The notes beneath the pieces are model-generated. The model saw only the letters and a list, made by a program, of their open reading frames with translations, had not been told where the DNA came from and made no database searches. Below, in pieces: positions 1-11,176 of a stretch of 64,000 nt of DNA; position 1 is the stretch's first letter; each line of letters begins with the position of its first letter. This DNA comes from Gossypium raimondii (Eukaryota > Streptophyta > Magnoliopsida > Malvales > Malvaceae): contig NC_068569.1 of NCBI RefSeq assembly GCF_025698545.1, positions 17,298,001 to 17,362,000 of the forward strand, in the 5' to 3' direction. A program made the position numbers and the translations under genes.

Positions 1-1438
1 TGTCACTAGAGACCAGTGTTACAGTGTTACAGTGAGTCCCGGGTGCTGGGTGATCTAGCATGTGTTGCAGACACCTGACAGCTTGTGTGAGCGGGCCCGT
101 GGACATTTCCAGTGTTATATTTCAGTGGTAGCTTCGGCTACATAACAGTGGTAGCTTCAGCTACATTTCAGTGGTAGCTTCGGCTACATAACAGTGGTAG
201 CTTCGGCTACATATCAGTGTTGCACTTATGTGCTAAATCTCTACCTATCTGTGTATATTCCGAGTGTTCAACGGGATTAATAATGAGTTAAAGTGAATAT
301 GAAATGAAGTGTGTATGCAGGTACAATTGAAAGAATGAGCATATGTGATAAATGTTAAGTGTGAAAATGTATATGAAAGTGAATTGGCAAGATTGTGCAT
401 GTGTAAGTGATTGAAATTGCTAAGGAATATTTTGATTAGTTATATGCTAAAAGTGTTATTTATTAAATGAGTACCTATTATTTACATGTAACTTACTAAG
501 CTATTTGTAGCTTACACATTTTCTCATTTCCTTTGTTTTATAGTGATTTGAACTTGATCGAATTGGGGATCGTCGGAGCTCGTATCACACTATCATAATC
601 ATCTCGGTATTATGTGCTTTTCAAAATGTTTAAACTATGGCATGTATAGAGTCTTAATCATTTTGAGTATGTTCATATGATATGGCTAAGATTAGCTATT
701 GAAATGGTTAATAAAGATTATGTTTTGGTATTATGTATGTGTAAATGGTAGCTAATACAAAGAAGCAGTTTCTTTGACAGCAGCAGTGACGTGAATGTGA
801 AAAATCACCATAAATAGTAGAAATGGAATTAGAGAGTGAATTATATATGTAATTAAAGCTTATCAAGTCTATTTTTATATGAAAGAAACGGTGTAGGCAA
901 AGGAATTCTGTATTTTGAGATATTTGAATTTAAGTGAGACAGGGTTAGAATGGTTTTTGAAGTCTCCTGTTCTGACTTTGGAAAATCATTATAAATTGTA
1001 CAGAAATAATTATGGGTCATAATTTATATGTATAGATTTCTTAGTGAGTTTATTTTCAAAAGAAACAAACGATAACCTTATATGAATTCTGAGCAATGAG
1101 ATAATTTATTTTTAGTTCCAAGAGGTCAGACCTGTCGAGCTGTGAAATAGGGGATACTTTAATGAATAAACTGTACTAATTGGATAAGTAAAAAATTCTG
1201 AAAATTTTATGGTAAGTAGGAATATGAGTCTAGTTTCAGGGAAAATTTATGGATTTAAATTTTGAGTCTCGTAACTCGATTTATAATTAAATTAGTGACA
1301 GTCACGCAGGTGGACAGTTTTGTTGTGAACAGTGAATTTAATTTTAAAAGCAAATTTTTATGCTCCGAATTGGTAAGGTAAATTGGATGACATCTCGTAC
1401 TCGATTCCGGTGACGGTCTCGGGCAAGGGGTGTTACAT
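1..1438 (+). mobile_element. 3' part of a gypsy-type LTR, cut by the window edge
   Basis: The segment ends in GGGGTGTTACA at 1438. Its last 1.1 kb matches the end of the solo LTR at 2488-5050: both share the stretch around 'aataaactgtactaattgga' and the final 'ggtctcgggnaaggggtgttaca' pattern. At 1439 the sequence changes abruptly to one whose uninterrupted counterpart lies near 18889, so this LTR is inserted in an older LTR. The left end and its target duplication lie outside the window. It carries no coding sequence. Confidence 0.75.
123..210 (+). repeat. Tandem array of four TTCG/TTCA-loop hairpins
   Basis: Four units of about 23 bases each contain GTAGC-TTCG-GCTAC (128-141, 174-187, 197-210) or the loop variant GTAGC-TTCA-GCTAC (151-164). 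Each is a perfect 5-base-pair stem with a 4-base loop. The array lies within the LTR upstream of the 'caacgggatta' stretch, the same place where the LTR at 2488-5050 has its own hairpin array. Confidence 0.85.
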
Positions 1439-1470
1439 TTGTTGTGAGCTTTCGTGTTTACTTTCCTTTT

Positions 1471-1703
1471 AGCTCCCATGAGCTTCAATTAACTCATATG
1501 AGTTTTCGTTTAACCCTAATGGGTTTTAGTTCAACTCTTTTGAGCTTCGGTTTAACCCTTATGGGTTTCCGTAATGAGTTTCAGTTCAGCTCTTTTGAGC
1601 TTCAGTTTAACCCTTATGGGTTTCCGTTCAGCTCTTATGAGCTTCTGTTCAACCCTTATGGGTTTCCGTTTAGCACTTGTGTGCTTCTGTGTAGCCTTCG
1701 GGC
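1471..1703 (+). repeat. Array of about 10 short hairpins with compensating stems
   Basis: Successive units of roughly 18-22 bases alternate stems: AACTC/GAGTT, AACCC/GGGTT, AGCTC/GAGCT, AGCAC/GTGCT and finally AGCC/GGCT, nearly all with 4-base loops (ATAT, TAAT, TTTT, TTAT, TTGT, TTCG). Spacers are similar ('ttcygttt'). The array ends just before a conserved 'tactcatatccgtaagtcgt' stretch. A 102-codon open frame over this region is a by-product of the repeat and not a gene. Confidence 0.85.
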
Positions 1704-2487
1704 TTCTGTATACGATGTACTCATATCCGTAAGTCGTTCTCAGATTCGATAAGGTTGATAAGTGACATATGAAATTAGTATATGAGGACTTAAAGTTATT
1801 GATGGTTTTGATCTGAATTCATAAATTGAAGTTGTGGTTGGTAGGAAATGTAATTTGAATGATTTATTTACTTGATTTGGTTATAGTATGTTCAATGTTC
1901 GGTAAGATTTATGTTTAAAACCAACGAACTTACTAAGTTTCATTAAGCTTACTTGTGTTTGTTTAATGTCTTTGTAGATTATCGTGAGGTCGAGGAATCG
2001 GATCAACACATCAAGCCACACTATCCAAATTGTTCTGGTAGTTTTTACAATGTATATTTTGGTTTATATGGCATGTATAGGGTGATAATGGTTTGTGTAA
2101 ATATTAAGAGTTATATTTTGTTTACAAATCAACCCAACTTATATGAGTAAGGATAAATCATGTATGAAGCATGATTGAAATGTTTAGATGATGGACAATT
2201 AATAGGTCTATTGAGGCATGGTTGCATATATACCTAGGTGTAAGTTGTTAATTTGGTAAGTTAAGATATTTGATTATATGAGATGATGTGTTAGTTATAA
2301 GAACTTGGTATTGGCTTGAATTGAGGGTCTTGTATGATGTGTGAGTGTAAAATTTGTTGTGCATAGGTTGATACCAAGATTGGGTGAGAAAAGTGGCCTT
2401 AAAATGACCTATTTTCGTCCACACGGGCAGAGACATGGGCGTGTGTCTCAGTTGTGTGTGACATATGGCCTTACACATGGGCATGTG

Positions 2488-5050
2488 TGTAATGACTCAA
2501 ATTTAAGATTATCGGAACAGTGGTTTCGGGACCACAAATCCGATAAGGAAAATTTTATTTTTCTTATATTTTTATGGTCTACAATTTCACAAAATGATTT
2601 CGTGAAAATTTTGTTCGAAAATTTTGACGTTTGGGCACTCAATTTAGTCAAAAGGACTAAATTTTAAAAAGTACAAAAGTTGAGTTCTATATGTTAGAGG
2701 TGCCCAATTGTTATGAAACTTTAAATTGGAGGTCCTTATATTGTAATTAGACCATTGGTAACTTGGTAGACAAAAATGGACATAAGATAAGTGAAATAGA
2801 AAATTTTTAAGTTAGGGGCAATTTGGTAATCTAGTAATAAAAATAATTAAAAGGGAAAAAGATGGCAAAAATCATCATCTTCTTCATTAGGACGAAATCA
2901 GCAAAGGGGGAAGCCATAGTTAGGGTTTTCAAGCTTCCAAGCTCCATAGTAAGTGATCCCAAGCCCCGTTTTTAATGTTCTTTACGTTTTTGAGATCCCG
3001 GTAGCTTAATTTAGCTTATTTTAGCAATAATTTAACCTAGGGTTTTTATTTGGAAAAATACCCATAGGTTAAAAGTGTTTATTTTGATGTTTTATGATAG
3101 AATGTGAAGCTAGAAATTATGTTAAACAATTTTTGCTAAGCGATTTTAAGCGAAAACGAGTAAAACGACATAATCGGTAAAAATACCTAATGTTCATAAG
3201 TACATGTTAGAGTGGGAATTTGATGTTGCCATAGAAGGGAAAAATGTTCAGCATGTCATAAAACATAAGAATAAGAGATGAAGTTTAATTTCCGAGCCTT
3301 GGGGCAAAAATGTAATTATGTAAAAGTTTAGGGGCAAAATTGTAATTTTGAAAAGTTAGAGTCGAGGGATTTTTTTGATGAATGTGAGTATTAAATAAGT
3401 TAAATTTGCTATTTTAGATCAAGAAGAACGAAACTCGAGGTTAGACAAAGGGAAGAATAAAGTTAAAGACTAAGTTGTTGAATTGGACTATATTTGATAC
3501 CGATGTAAGTTTACGGTAAATAAATGCAATATTTCAATATTTATTATTAATGCTGTTATTTTCCAGCAATTATGAATTTATTTTATGAATTTATTTGATG
3601 ATGATCCAAGCATGAGATGATAGAGAATAAAAATTAAAAAGCCCCGTTGATACATAAGGATGGTATTGGATACAAATGTCATGACATTTGGGTAAAGAGA
3701 TCCCATGTAAGACCATGTCTGGGACATGGCATTGGCATCCTTAAGATCATGAGAGGTCCCCTGTAAGACCATGTCTGGGACATGGCATGGGCACCGAGAC
3801 GAGAGGTCCCATGTAAGACCATGTTTGGGACATGGCGTTGGCACCAAGACGAGATGTCCCATGTAAGACCATGTCTGGGACATGGCATTGGCACCGAGAT
3901 GAGAGGTCCCCTATAAGACCATGTCTGGGACATGGCATGGGCACCAACATGAGAACATCCCATGTAAGACCATGTCTGGGACATGGCTTTGACATGTTAT
4001 TATCAAAAGAGACCCGAGTATCCTTATTATTCCAATGTAGCTCAACGGGCTTGTAAACGAATCATGTTCTTGAAAGTTCAGTTTAAAGCATAAATGGCAA
4101 GCTCAGTATTGCAAAGCTACTTCAAGGATCCTAAAGAAGTCGGAGATCGTCCACACTATCAACCACAACTGCTCGGTATTTTATGTCGAAACACGTTTAT
4201 GGCATGTATAGGGATTTAGTTATTTTGTAAGTTTGTGATTATGATTTTGCTAATGAATGATGTGAGCATTTGATGATGTATGATCATTAAAATGGTTAAG
4301 TATGAAGGTGTTTGTTGTTATGAAAGTCTAAGTGATAAATTATGCATGGAAATCATGAAAGGATAAAATTTTGCAAAGAAACAGAATTCAGGCAACACTG
4401 TGACGTGACTTTGAAAAATCACCTAGGATGGTATAAAATGAATTAGAGGCTAAATTATATATGGAATTAAATCTTGTTGAGTCTATTTTCATGGAAAAAT
4501 AACGGTGTAGCAAAAGGAAATTTATATTTTAAGATATGTGAATTTTAGTAAGATAGGGTCAGAACTATTTTTGGAGTCCCCTGTTATGAGTTTAGAAAAT
4601 AATTAAAATTGTAAAAAAATGGTTATGAGTTGAAATTTACATGATTAGATTCCTTAATGAGTCTATTTTCTGTAGGAAAAAGTGGGAACAGCATATGAAA
4701 ATGATATAATGAGAAAACTTATTTTTAGTAACAAGAGGTCAGAACAGTCGAATGGTGAAACAAGGGAGACTTTAACTAATAAACTGTACTAATTGGATGA
4801 ACCAAAAATTATAAAAATTTTATGGAAAGTATATATATGAGTCTAGTTTCAGGTAAAATTTATGGAGTTAAATTTCGAGTTCCGTAGATCGAGTTATAAT
4901 TAATTTAGTAACTGCTGCGCGATTGGACAGCTTTGCTGTAAATAGTGAAATTAATTTGCAAAGTAAATTTTTATGCTCCGAATTAGTAAGATAAGTTACG
5001 TAATGCCTCGTGCTCGACTCCGGCAATGGTCTCGGGTAAGGGGTGTTACA
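2488..5050 (+). mobile_element. Solo LTR (gypsy type), 2563 bp, TSD atgtg
   Basis: It starts TGTAATGACTC and ends GGGGTGTTACA, and is flanked by the perfect 5-base duplication atgtg (2483-2487 and 5051-5055). The flanks rejoin into a sequence matching 23600-23640. A complete LTR with its own duplication and no internal region is the signature of a solo LTR formed by LTR-LTR recombination. Near its 5' end it has a block, CGGAACAGTGGTTTCGGGAC, also seen in inverted form near 8120. Confidence 0.9.
3697..3986 (+). repeat. About 50-bp tandem repeat, six copies, each with a 7-bp-stem hairpin
   Basis: Six copies of a unit of about 50 bases are built around CCATGTC-TGG-GACATGG, a perfect 7-base stem with a 3-base loop. 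One copy has T instead of C in the 5' arm. Another palindrome, AAATGTC-AT-GACATTT, sits immediately upstream (3674-3689). Overlapping minus-strand open frames of 82-101 codons are repeat artefacts. The array has the same position in its LTR as the TTCG hairpins at 123-210. Confidence 0.85.
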
Positions 5051-5055
5051 ATGTG

Positions 5056-5345
5056 GTTTGGCCGTGTGTCCCCTGCACCTTGCAATTTCGAAACAGAATG
5101 CCCAGGTTTTTGCACATAGCCTAGCACACGGGCTTGTGACTTAGCCGTGTGACCCTTGCACCTTACACACGGTCTATCACACGGGCGTGTGGTTGGCCGT
5201 GTGACCCAAGTTAGAGAGTTACACGGGTATGGACATAGGCTGGGACACGGCAGTGTGCCTAACATCGAATGCCCACACGACTTAAGACGCGGATGTGTCT
5301 TCTGGCCGTGTGGCTCACACGGCCGGCTACACGGGCGTGTGTCCC
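5056..5345 (+). repeat. Cluster of CACACGG / CCGTGTG inverted motifs
   Basis: The 3' part of the older LTR is packed with CCGTGTG and its complement CACACGG at irregular spacing, including CACACG-GG-CGTGTG palindromes. The same cluster, more diverged, lies at 23590-23935 and in inverted orientation at 5587-5640. It is GC-rich against the AT-rich surroundings. Function is unknown. Confidence 0.7.
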
Positions 5346-5586
5346 TTATATCTAGGAAATTTTTTTTGAAATTTTACAAAAAATTCTCTGAGTTTCAAAA
5401 TTAGTCCCGATTTGTTTCTAACGCATAAATTGGGCCTTAAGGGTCCATTTAAGAGACAATTTGATTGAGTATGATTGGTTTCTGATATAAATAGTAAATG
5501 CCATGAATTAATTGTATTTGTTCTGTAAACTCCGGTAATGCTCCGTAACCCTATTTCGACGACGAATATGGGTTAGGGGTGTTACA

Positions 5587-8165
5587 CGCATGGCCGTGTA
5601 TCATAAACAGCTGAGACACACGTTCGTGTCTCTGCCCGTGTGGACGAAAAATATGTCATTTTCAGACCACTTTTCTCACCCAATTTGCCTTTCACCTACA
5701 ACATCATCTAAACACATTCTCAAGTCAATTCATAACCCTCAAATCAATGCCAATACCAAATTTTATGCATGATATATTATCTCATATATGCAAGTGTTTT
5801 AAACTTACCAAAAACTTATTTATACTTATAAGCATACTTTATCAATTATGATAATTCTAAACCATTCATCAATAGGTTTGTATACTTCCCATCATATCAC
5901 CATTTTATCACAGATCAAACATGATAAGGCTTTATATAATTACATTGAAATATGCCTTACACTAGCCATTCCAATGGCTAGTTACAACCAAAATATTTCA
6001 CCATTATGCCTAGCTTAGCTTATACATGCCATTATACCAAAAGTTAGATTGCTTTAGATATCGAGAAGTTTGAGGGATAGTATGATGTATCTTCGACCAA
6101 GTTCCAACTTTCACGAGCTTCCGAGTACTATAAAATAGAGAAAATAAAACAAAGTAAGCATAAAATGCTTAGTAAGTTCGTATAACTGGAATTAACTTAC
6201 CATTTATTTTTAATAAAATAAACATATAATTGGCATCCAAGCAATTTGGCTTAAAGCCTAAAACACACATTTCACTAATCATGTTTAAGTAATTCACACA
6301 AATACCAAGAACATGAATGAACTTATCATGTAATAACTTTCATATACATACGTTTTCCATGTCATATTTCCACATAACATATACATTTCCAAGATACATC
6401 ATCTCAATTACAATTTAACCATGTCATAACTTTGCCCGTTGAATTTTTCTGAAATACCAATGAATACACATGTAGTACACTCGAAGTGTACATAACTATA
6501 ATTCCGTCAATTCATATTCAGGGGTACTCATTAGGGTACATAATCAGGAAGCACTCTCTCAAGCCATATAACAGGATGCTCATGTGAGCCATGTAACAAG
6601 GAGCTTATCCAGGAAATAATAGGAAACTCATAAGAGTTTGAAACAGAAAGCTCATGTGAGCTTAACAGGTAAATCCGAAGAGCTAGTACTAGGAAGCTTC
6701 GGATAGTCATATGTCAGGAAGTTCAAGTGAGCCATATCAGGAAGCTCATTAAAAGCCTTATATCGGGACGTTCATAAAGAGCTACGATATGTCTGCAATA
6801 TATGCAGGATCAATACCAATCATATAACAGGACGATCACAAAGAGCTGCGGTATGTCCGTAACACATGCAGGATCAATACTGATCGGGATGCTCGCAGGA
6901 ACCATGTAACAGGATGCTCAAGAGGGCTTATAACAGGATGCTCTTTCGAGCTATGGTGTGTCCACAACATATGCAAGACCACAATCAATACGGAAATCCT
7001 ATATCCATCGAATTTCATTTATTCAAACGGGACTTATTACTTCGAACATGTGATCAATTTCATATTTTCATAGCATTTATACAATTCACATATACACAAC
7101 GTTCAATTCAAACATATAAATATACACAAATTAGTTACACGAACTTACCTCGTCACTTGCTCGTATATGATTTTCTACTAATCCAATACTTTTTCTTTTC
7201 CTCGATCTAACTCCTTATTTGATCTTTTCGGATCTATATAAATGAATCTAACATCAATTTAACACATTTCATATTCAATTCAATCCAATTTACATCTTAG
7301 GCAAAAGTACTTTTTACCCCTATACTTTTGAGTAATTCCGATTTCGTCTTTAGGCTCGAAAAATGAAATTCATGCAATTTAATCCTTATTTTAAGCTTAG
7401 CCAAATTTTTCATATAACAATAACAATCCATGTATTTCACAATAATTAGAAATTTTCCATAAATTTTACATCTTTACAATTTAGTCCCTAAATCACAATT
7501 TCATGAAAATTGCCTTTACAAAAGTTGTTTATCTATCTACAACCTTTCATTTTCTACCATAAATTTCAAAATTTCAGCATACTCATCCATGGTAAAATTT
7601 TAATACTTTGATAACTTTGAAAATTGATCCCCAAATTAACTAGATTAACTTAATACGATATCGAAATATAAAATTACTAAAAACGAGACAAGAATTCATA
7701 CCTAATTGAGTCAAAACAACGTGCTTGAACTCACTTTCTCTTAGCTAGGGTTTTCATAAAAGTAAATTGGGAAGATGATGATAAAATGATATTTTCTTTT
7801 CTTTTATTATTTATCATCCTATCATATTTTTTTCCAATTTCATCATTTTCTTTATTTAATTTTCCATTGATGACTAAGCATGTTTATCTACTAACTACAT
7901 TTAATATTCCAACTGCCATATAAGGACCTCAATTTTAAATTCCATATCTACTTAATCTTTCTAGTTACTAGAATTCAACTTTTACATTTAATGCAATTTG
8001 GTCCTTTCTAACAAGTAAACATGAAATCGGTAAAATTTTCTTATCGAATTTTTCATACGTTCTTTCTATCATAATGCAGTCCATGCAATAATATTAAAAT
8101 AATTTTTCTTTTTGACTCGGATTTGTGGTTCAAACCATCATTCGATTTCACTTGAAAACATTTAT
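5587..8165 (-). mobile_element. Minus-strand gypsy LTR relic
   Basis: Read on the minus strand this segment follows the same LTR type as 1439-2487: the block 'ctgcccgtgtggacgaaa' at 5633 is the reverse complement of that at 2416, and a degraded copy of the CGGAACAGTGGTTTCGGGACCAC block lies at about 8118-8150. It starts abruptly at 5587, where the plus-strand LTR was inserted. The far end is not sharply defined. No coding sequence. Confidence 0.6.
6560..6965 (-). repeat. Degenerate short-hairpin array in the minus-strand LTR
   Basis: About twenty units of the form 'caggatgctcatgtgagcc' repeat here, with stems such as GCTC-ATGT-GAGC, AGCTC-ATGT-GAGCT and AACTC-ATAA-GAGTT. Many units have lost pairing. 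It is the inverted counterpart of the array at 1471-1703. The short open frames over it are not credible genes. Confidence 0.65.
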
Positions 8166-9723
8166 TCTGAGAAAAAAAGAGTCGAATGATGTTTTTTTCA
8201 ACGCGAATACTAACTAAAATATTAATTTTTTTAAACACAATAGCTTGCATGACAATCCACATGTACTCCATGCTAATATTTTTGAAATTTTTATATTTTT
8301 TAATTTTGATTTTGATTTTTATAATTTTTGAATTATTTATTGACGTGACAATTGATGTTATGTTACGTTGAACAATGCTCTCTTTAGGTGTTTTTTAGCC
8401 AAAAATTCATTGGTTCACATTATTAAAGTGAGATACAATAGAGATCCAACAAGTTAGAAGCAAGTAAAATACAAAAAGACAAGTCGGAGAAGAAGCAAAC
8501 AAAAGAGATAAAAGAGAGGTCGCACTTATAAAGCATTCATCAATGTATCTTAATTACTATAACTCGCCTAATGATATGATTTGTTCTTAAAATGAGAAAG
8601 ATCAACAGATACCTCAACTCTTTACACAGTTAAAGCACAAAAACAATCAAACAAATAAATAAGAGCTATTAAAACACATAAAGCTACAAATAAACAAGAA
8701 AGTAGCCTCATTTCCAAAACATCAAATTTGCACCCCAATCCCATACTCATCACCATCACAATCAATGCCTAAAATGGTCTCCGGGTTCTTCAACCCAACT
8801 AAAGGTTAATAGAAAAAAAAAATCTTGAAAAATGATGATCAGAAAATGCAGAAATAAAACCTCAAACATAAAAATTAGTATCAAAGAACAAAGAACACAA
8901 AAGAGCAAGAAGCGCTCGGCTTCCACACAGAAAAATGAGTGAAGAAATGAGGCATACAAAATCACAAATCACTCTCAGGGAAAATGTTTTCTTTCTGATT
9001 CATTCTTCATTTAATTTTCGGATTAATAGATTGTTAAATACCTAATTTATTTATAAGGTTTGTTTCAATGTGTAATTTTATAAATGATTATCATTGTCTA
9101 AACTTTGTTTTTCTAAATTTGATGCATATAATTAAATAAAAAAAATTATATGCATAATCGCATCAAAGTATTTCAAATAACCTTGAGTACCCATATCCTG
9201 CTAATGCTACATGTAGAGTAGAAGAGTAATGGAAATGCCTTGATTCTATGTTTCTAGTTTCTACATATGCCTTGACGATTTTCTATGTGCTAAGGGCCAA
9301 GGCCATCTTTGGCAATGCAAATGCAATGGGTTTAGTGCAGGCTTATTACCGTTAGGCCTTTCAGATCCCATAGTCTCCATTTCTAAAACTAGATACAATT
9401 CTGTGCTTCTTCCTCTTGCAATTATGTGGAGACTCATGAAAGAAATTTCCCACTAAGAGATGTAATTCGCGGCTGCAATGCATGGAGCCAGGAACTGTAA
9501 ATTTATTTCCTGCAATGCCTTGAAATTGATTTATTATCTTTTTTGGCCATCATTGCTGTTGTAGACTTTCAACAACTGAGGTTAAATTACACTAGTCTTG
9601 GATTCTTCTTTGGGAATAGTTTTCCCAATTTCTATAATATCTGGAAACAACCTTCTAGAAAACATCTCACAACAACAAAAAGAAACTAAAGGGAGGGTTC
9701 TTTTTTACTTCCCCTTTACATGA
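8166..9723. other. Intergenic, no gene recognised
   Basis: AT-rich sequence with no convincing reading frame, RNA gene or element boundary. The part from about 9180 probably includes the 3' untranslated region of the minus-strand gene that ends at 9724, but no clear polyadenylation site could be assigned. Confidence 0.4.
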
Positions 9724-10212
9724 TCAATAGGAATCAAAAGAAGAAGTTGTTTTTCTGACAGCATAGCTTCTGCTCCTCGGATTATTGTTCTTTTTCACAA
9801 CAACAGCAGCAGAAGCATCATTTTCTTCAAATTCACAAGGCTTTTCTTCATCAATTCTTCCCATCACAACACTGCAACTCTTGGGCAAGGCTTTCGATCC
9901 CATCTGCACCCTCAACTGCTGTTTCAAAAGCATCTCCATTTCCTTCCTATGACCCAAGCTCGTCACGGAAGCAGCCCTAATGAGCTCTCTAAGATCTTCA
10001 TTGTCATTACACGTTGCCGACAATGCACTACTAAAGCTCCTCGGCAACCCGGAGTATTGCGCTGAGCAGCCGCCCGAACCATGTCCGTAGCTCACTCTTG
10101 AAGCACAAGTTGTCAAGCTTCTAACATATAGATCCCTGGCCTTGACTAACGCTTTAAAAGGAACCGTAATGAACCGCATGAACTTGTTATGGCTATGTCC
10201 TTTGCTCCTCAT
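9724..10212 (-). CDS. Conserved plant protein of unknown function, 162 aa
   Basis: A single-exon frame from ATG (10210-10212) to TGA (9724-9726). I cannot name a function. The N-terminal block, about residues 8-38 (KFMRFITVPFKALVKARDLY and following), is basic and amphipathic and looks like the conserved core of a plant-specific family. A short Arg-Ser motif (LPRSFS, about 55-60) follows, then a Leu/Gln-rich helix (about 75-105) and an acidic stretch with a Ser/Arg-rich tail ending SSFDSY. There is no signal peptide or membrane span. Composition is clearly coding (GC above its flanks). A TATA-like element lies about 160 bases upstream. It stands alone between transposon-rich regions. Confidence 0.8.
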   Translation of the reverse strand: MRSKGHSHNKFMRFITVPFKALVKARDLYVRSLTTCASRVSYGHGSGGCSAQYSGLPRSFSSALSATCNDNEDLRELIRAASVTSLGHRKEMEMLLKQQLRVQMGSKALPKSCSVVMGRIDEEKPCEFEENDASAAVVVKKNNNPRSRSYAVRKTTSSFDSY

Positions 10213-10370
10213 TTTGCAATTTTTTCAGTTAGAATATCTGGAAACTAGATGGATGAAAAGTGAAAAGAAAAATGGGGATTTTGATCTAAAAAACAAGCTT
10301 GAATAAAGAAATTGGAGGATAAGAATTAGGTTGAAGAGGTGGGGTTTATTGAGGTAACTAGTAGTGAACC

Positions 10371-10378
10371 TTTATAAG
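10371..10378 (-). promoter_or_regulatory. Candidate TATA box for the 9724-10212 gene
   Basis: On the minus strand the sequence reads CTTATAAAGG, about 160 bases upstream of the ATG, which would leave a 5' untranslated region of about 130 bases. Called from position and sequence only. Confidence 0.45.
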
Positions 10379-10380
10379 GT

Positions 10381-11176
10381 GGTTGAGTGGCAGCTATCAA
10401 AGGGAAGAACACATGTTGCTGGATTTGGAATTTTTATTTTTCAAAGGCACGCAGATTTGGACAAAACCCCCTTTGATAACAACATTATAAAACCAGCAGC
10501 CGTAGATCGTAAAGATCGTGCTTCAAGTTGACTGCCGCTGCTCTCGAATATCTGCTATGGTACCAAAAAATCAAATTAGGTCCACACGGTCTAGAGTTTT
10601 TTACATATTGAATTTACAATTTAGAAATAGTACCGCTAGAATCATGCCAATTCTCAAAGTTGTTTGAGATTGTATACCATTAAAATTAAAAATCGCACTA
10701 GAATCTATAACTATGAGAATAGATTGTATGAAGTTAGTATTGCACATCATTCTTATTTTTTTTAATAAAAATAATAAATCAAAATTTTCATCTTAATTTT
10801 TAGTTATTTTATTAAAAATTCACATATAACTGAAAATACTAAAACTAAAAAGAAAAAATTCTGTCATTTAAGTGAATATTTTATTTTTGAAAATTTTAAA
10901 AATGGTCTGTGTGTTTATTACTTCACTTAATGATTATATTTTAAAAAAGTAAATTTGGTTTTAAAAAGTCTTATCTCAATTCTCAAACGATTGAGACGTT
11001 TGGAAAATTAGGTTCCAAGAAAAGCCTACGTGAACAAAAATTTCCAAAGAAAAATCTAGCAACCCATGTGTAATACAATTATTTGTGAAAACAAGAAAAG
11101 TAAAAGGAAAGTTCAAACATAGTTTTCAAATGGTGACTCACCCTGGCCTGCAAAGTTTCATATTGATTGTTTCGTG
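10381..11176. other. Promoter-side intergenic region, nothing recognised
   Basis: AT-rich sequence between the minus-strand gene and the hAT-like element. No reading frame or repeat boundary was found. It presumably includes upstream regulatory DNA of the gene at 9724-10212. Confidence 0.35.

Larger units (their letters stand above)
1439..5586 (+). mobile_element. Older gypsy LTR, interrupted by the LTR at 2488-5050
   Basis: Segments 1439-2487 and 5051-5586 read through as one sequence collinear with 18889-19521 plus 23261-24176, which identifies them as the same LTR family. The 3' end is GGGTTAGGGGTGTTACA at 5586. The LTR itself interrupts a minus-strand LTR that continues from 5587. Its own 5' end is not visible because of the insertion ending at 1438. 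No reverse transcriptase or integrase reading frame is present. Confidence 0.75.

Noticed and set aside
1444..1752. 102-codon plus-strand frame
   Set aside because: Lies over the hairpin array in an LTR; starts with GTG-type codons and has a repetitive, low-information product.
3697..3986. Possible CRISPR array
   Set aside because: The spacers are themselves repeated, the setting is a plant LTR and there are no cas genes.
3578..3995. Overlapping minus-strand frames of 82-101 codons with repeated 'MSQTWSYMG'
   Set aside because: Translations of a 50-base tandem repeat inside a solo LTR; the repetition is in the DNA and several frames are open at once.
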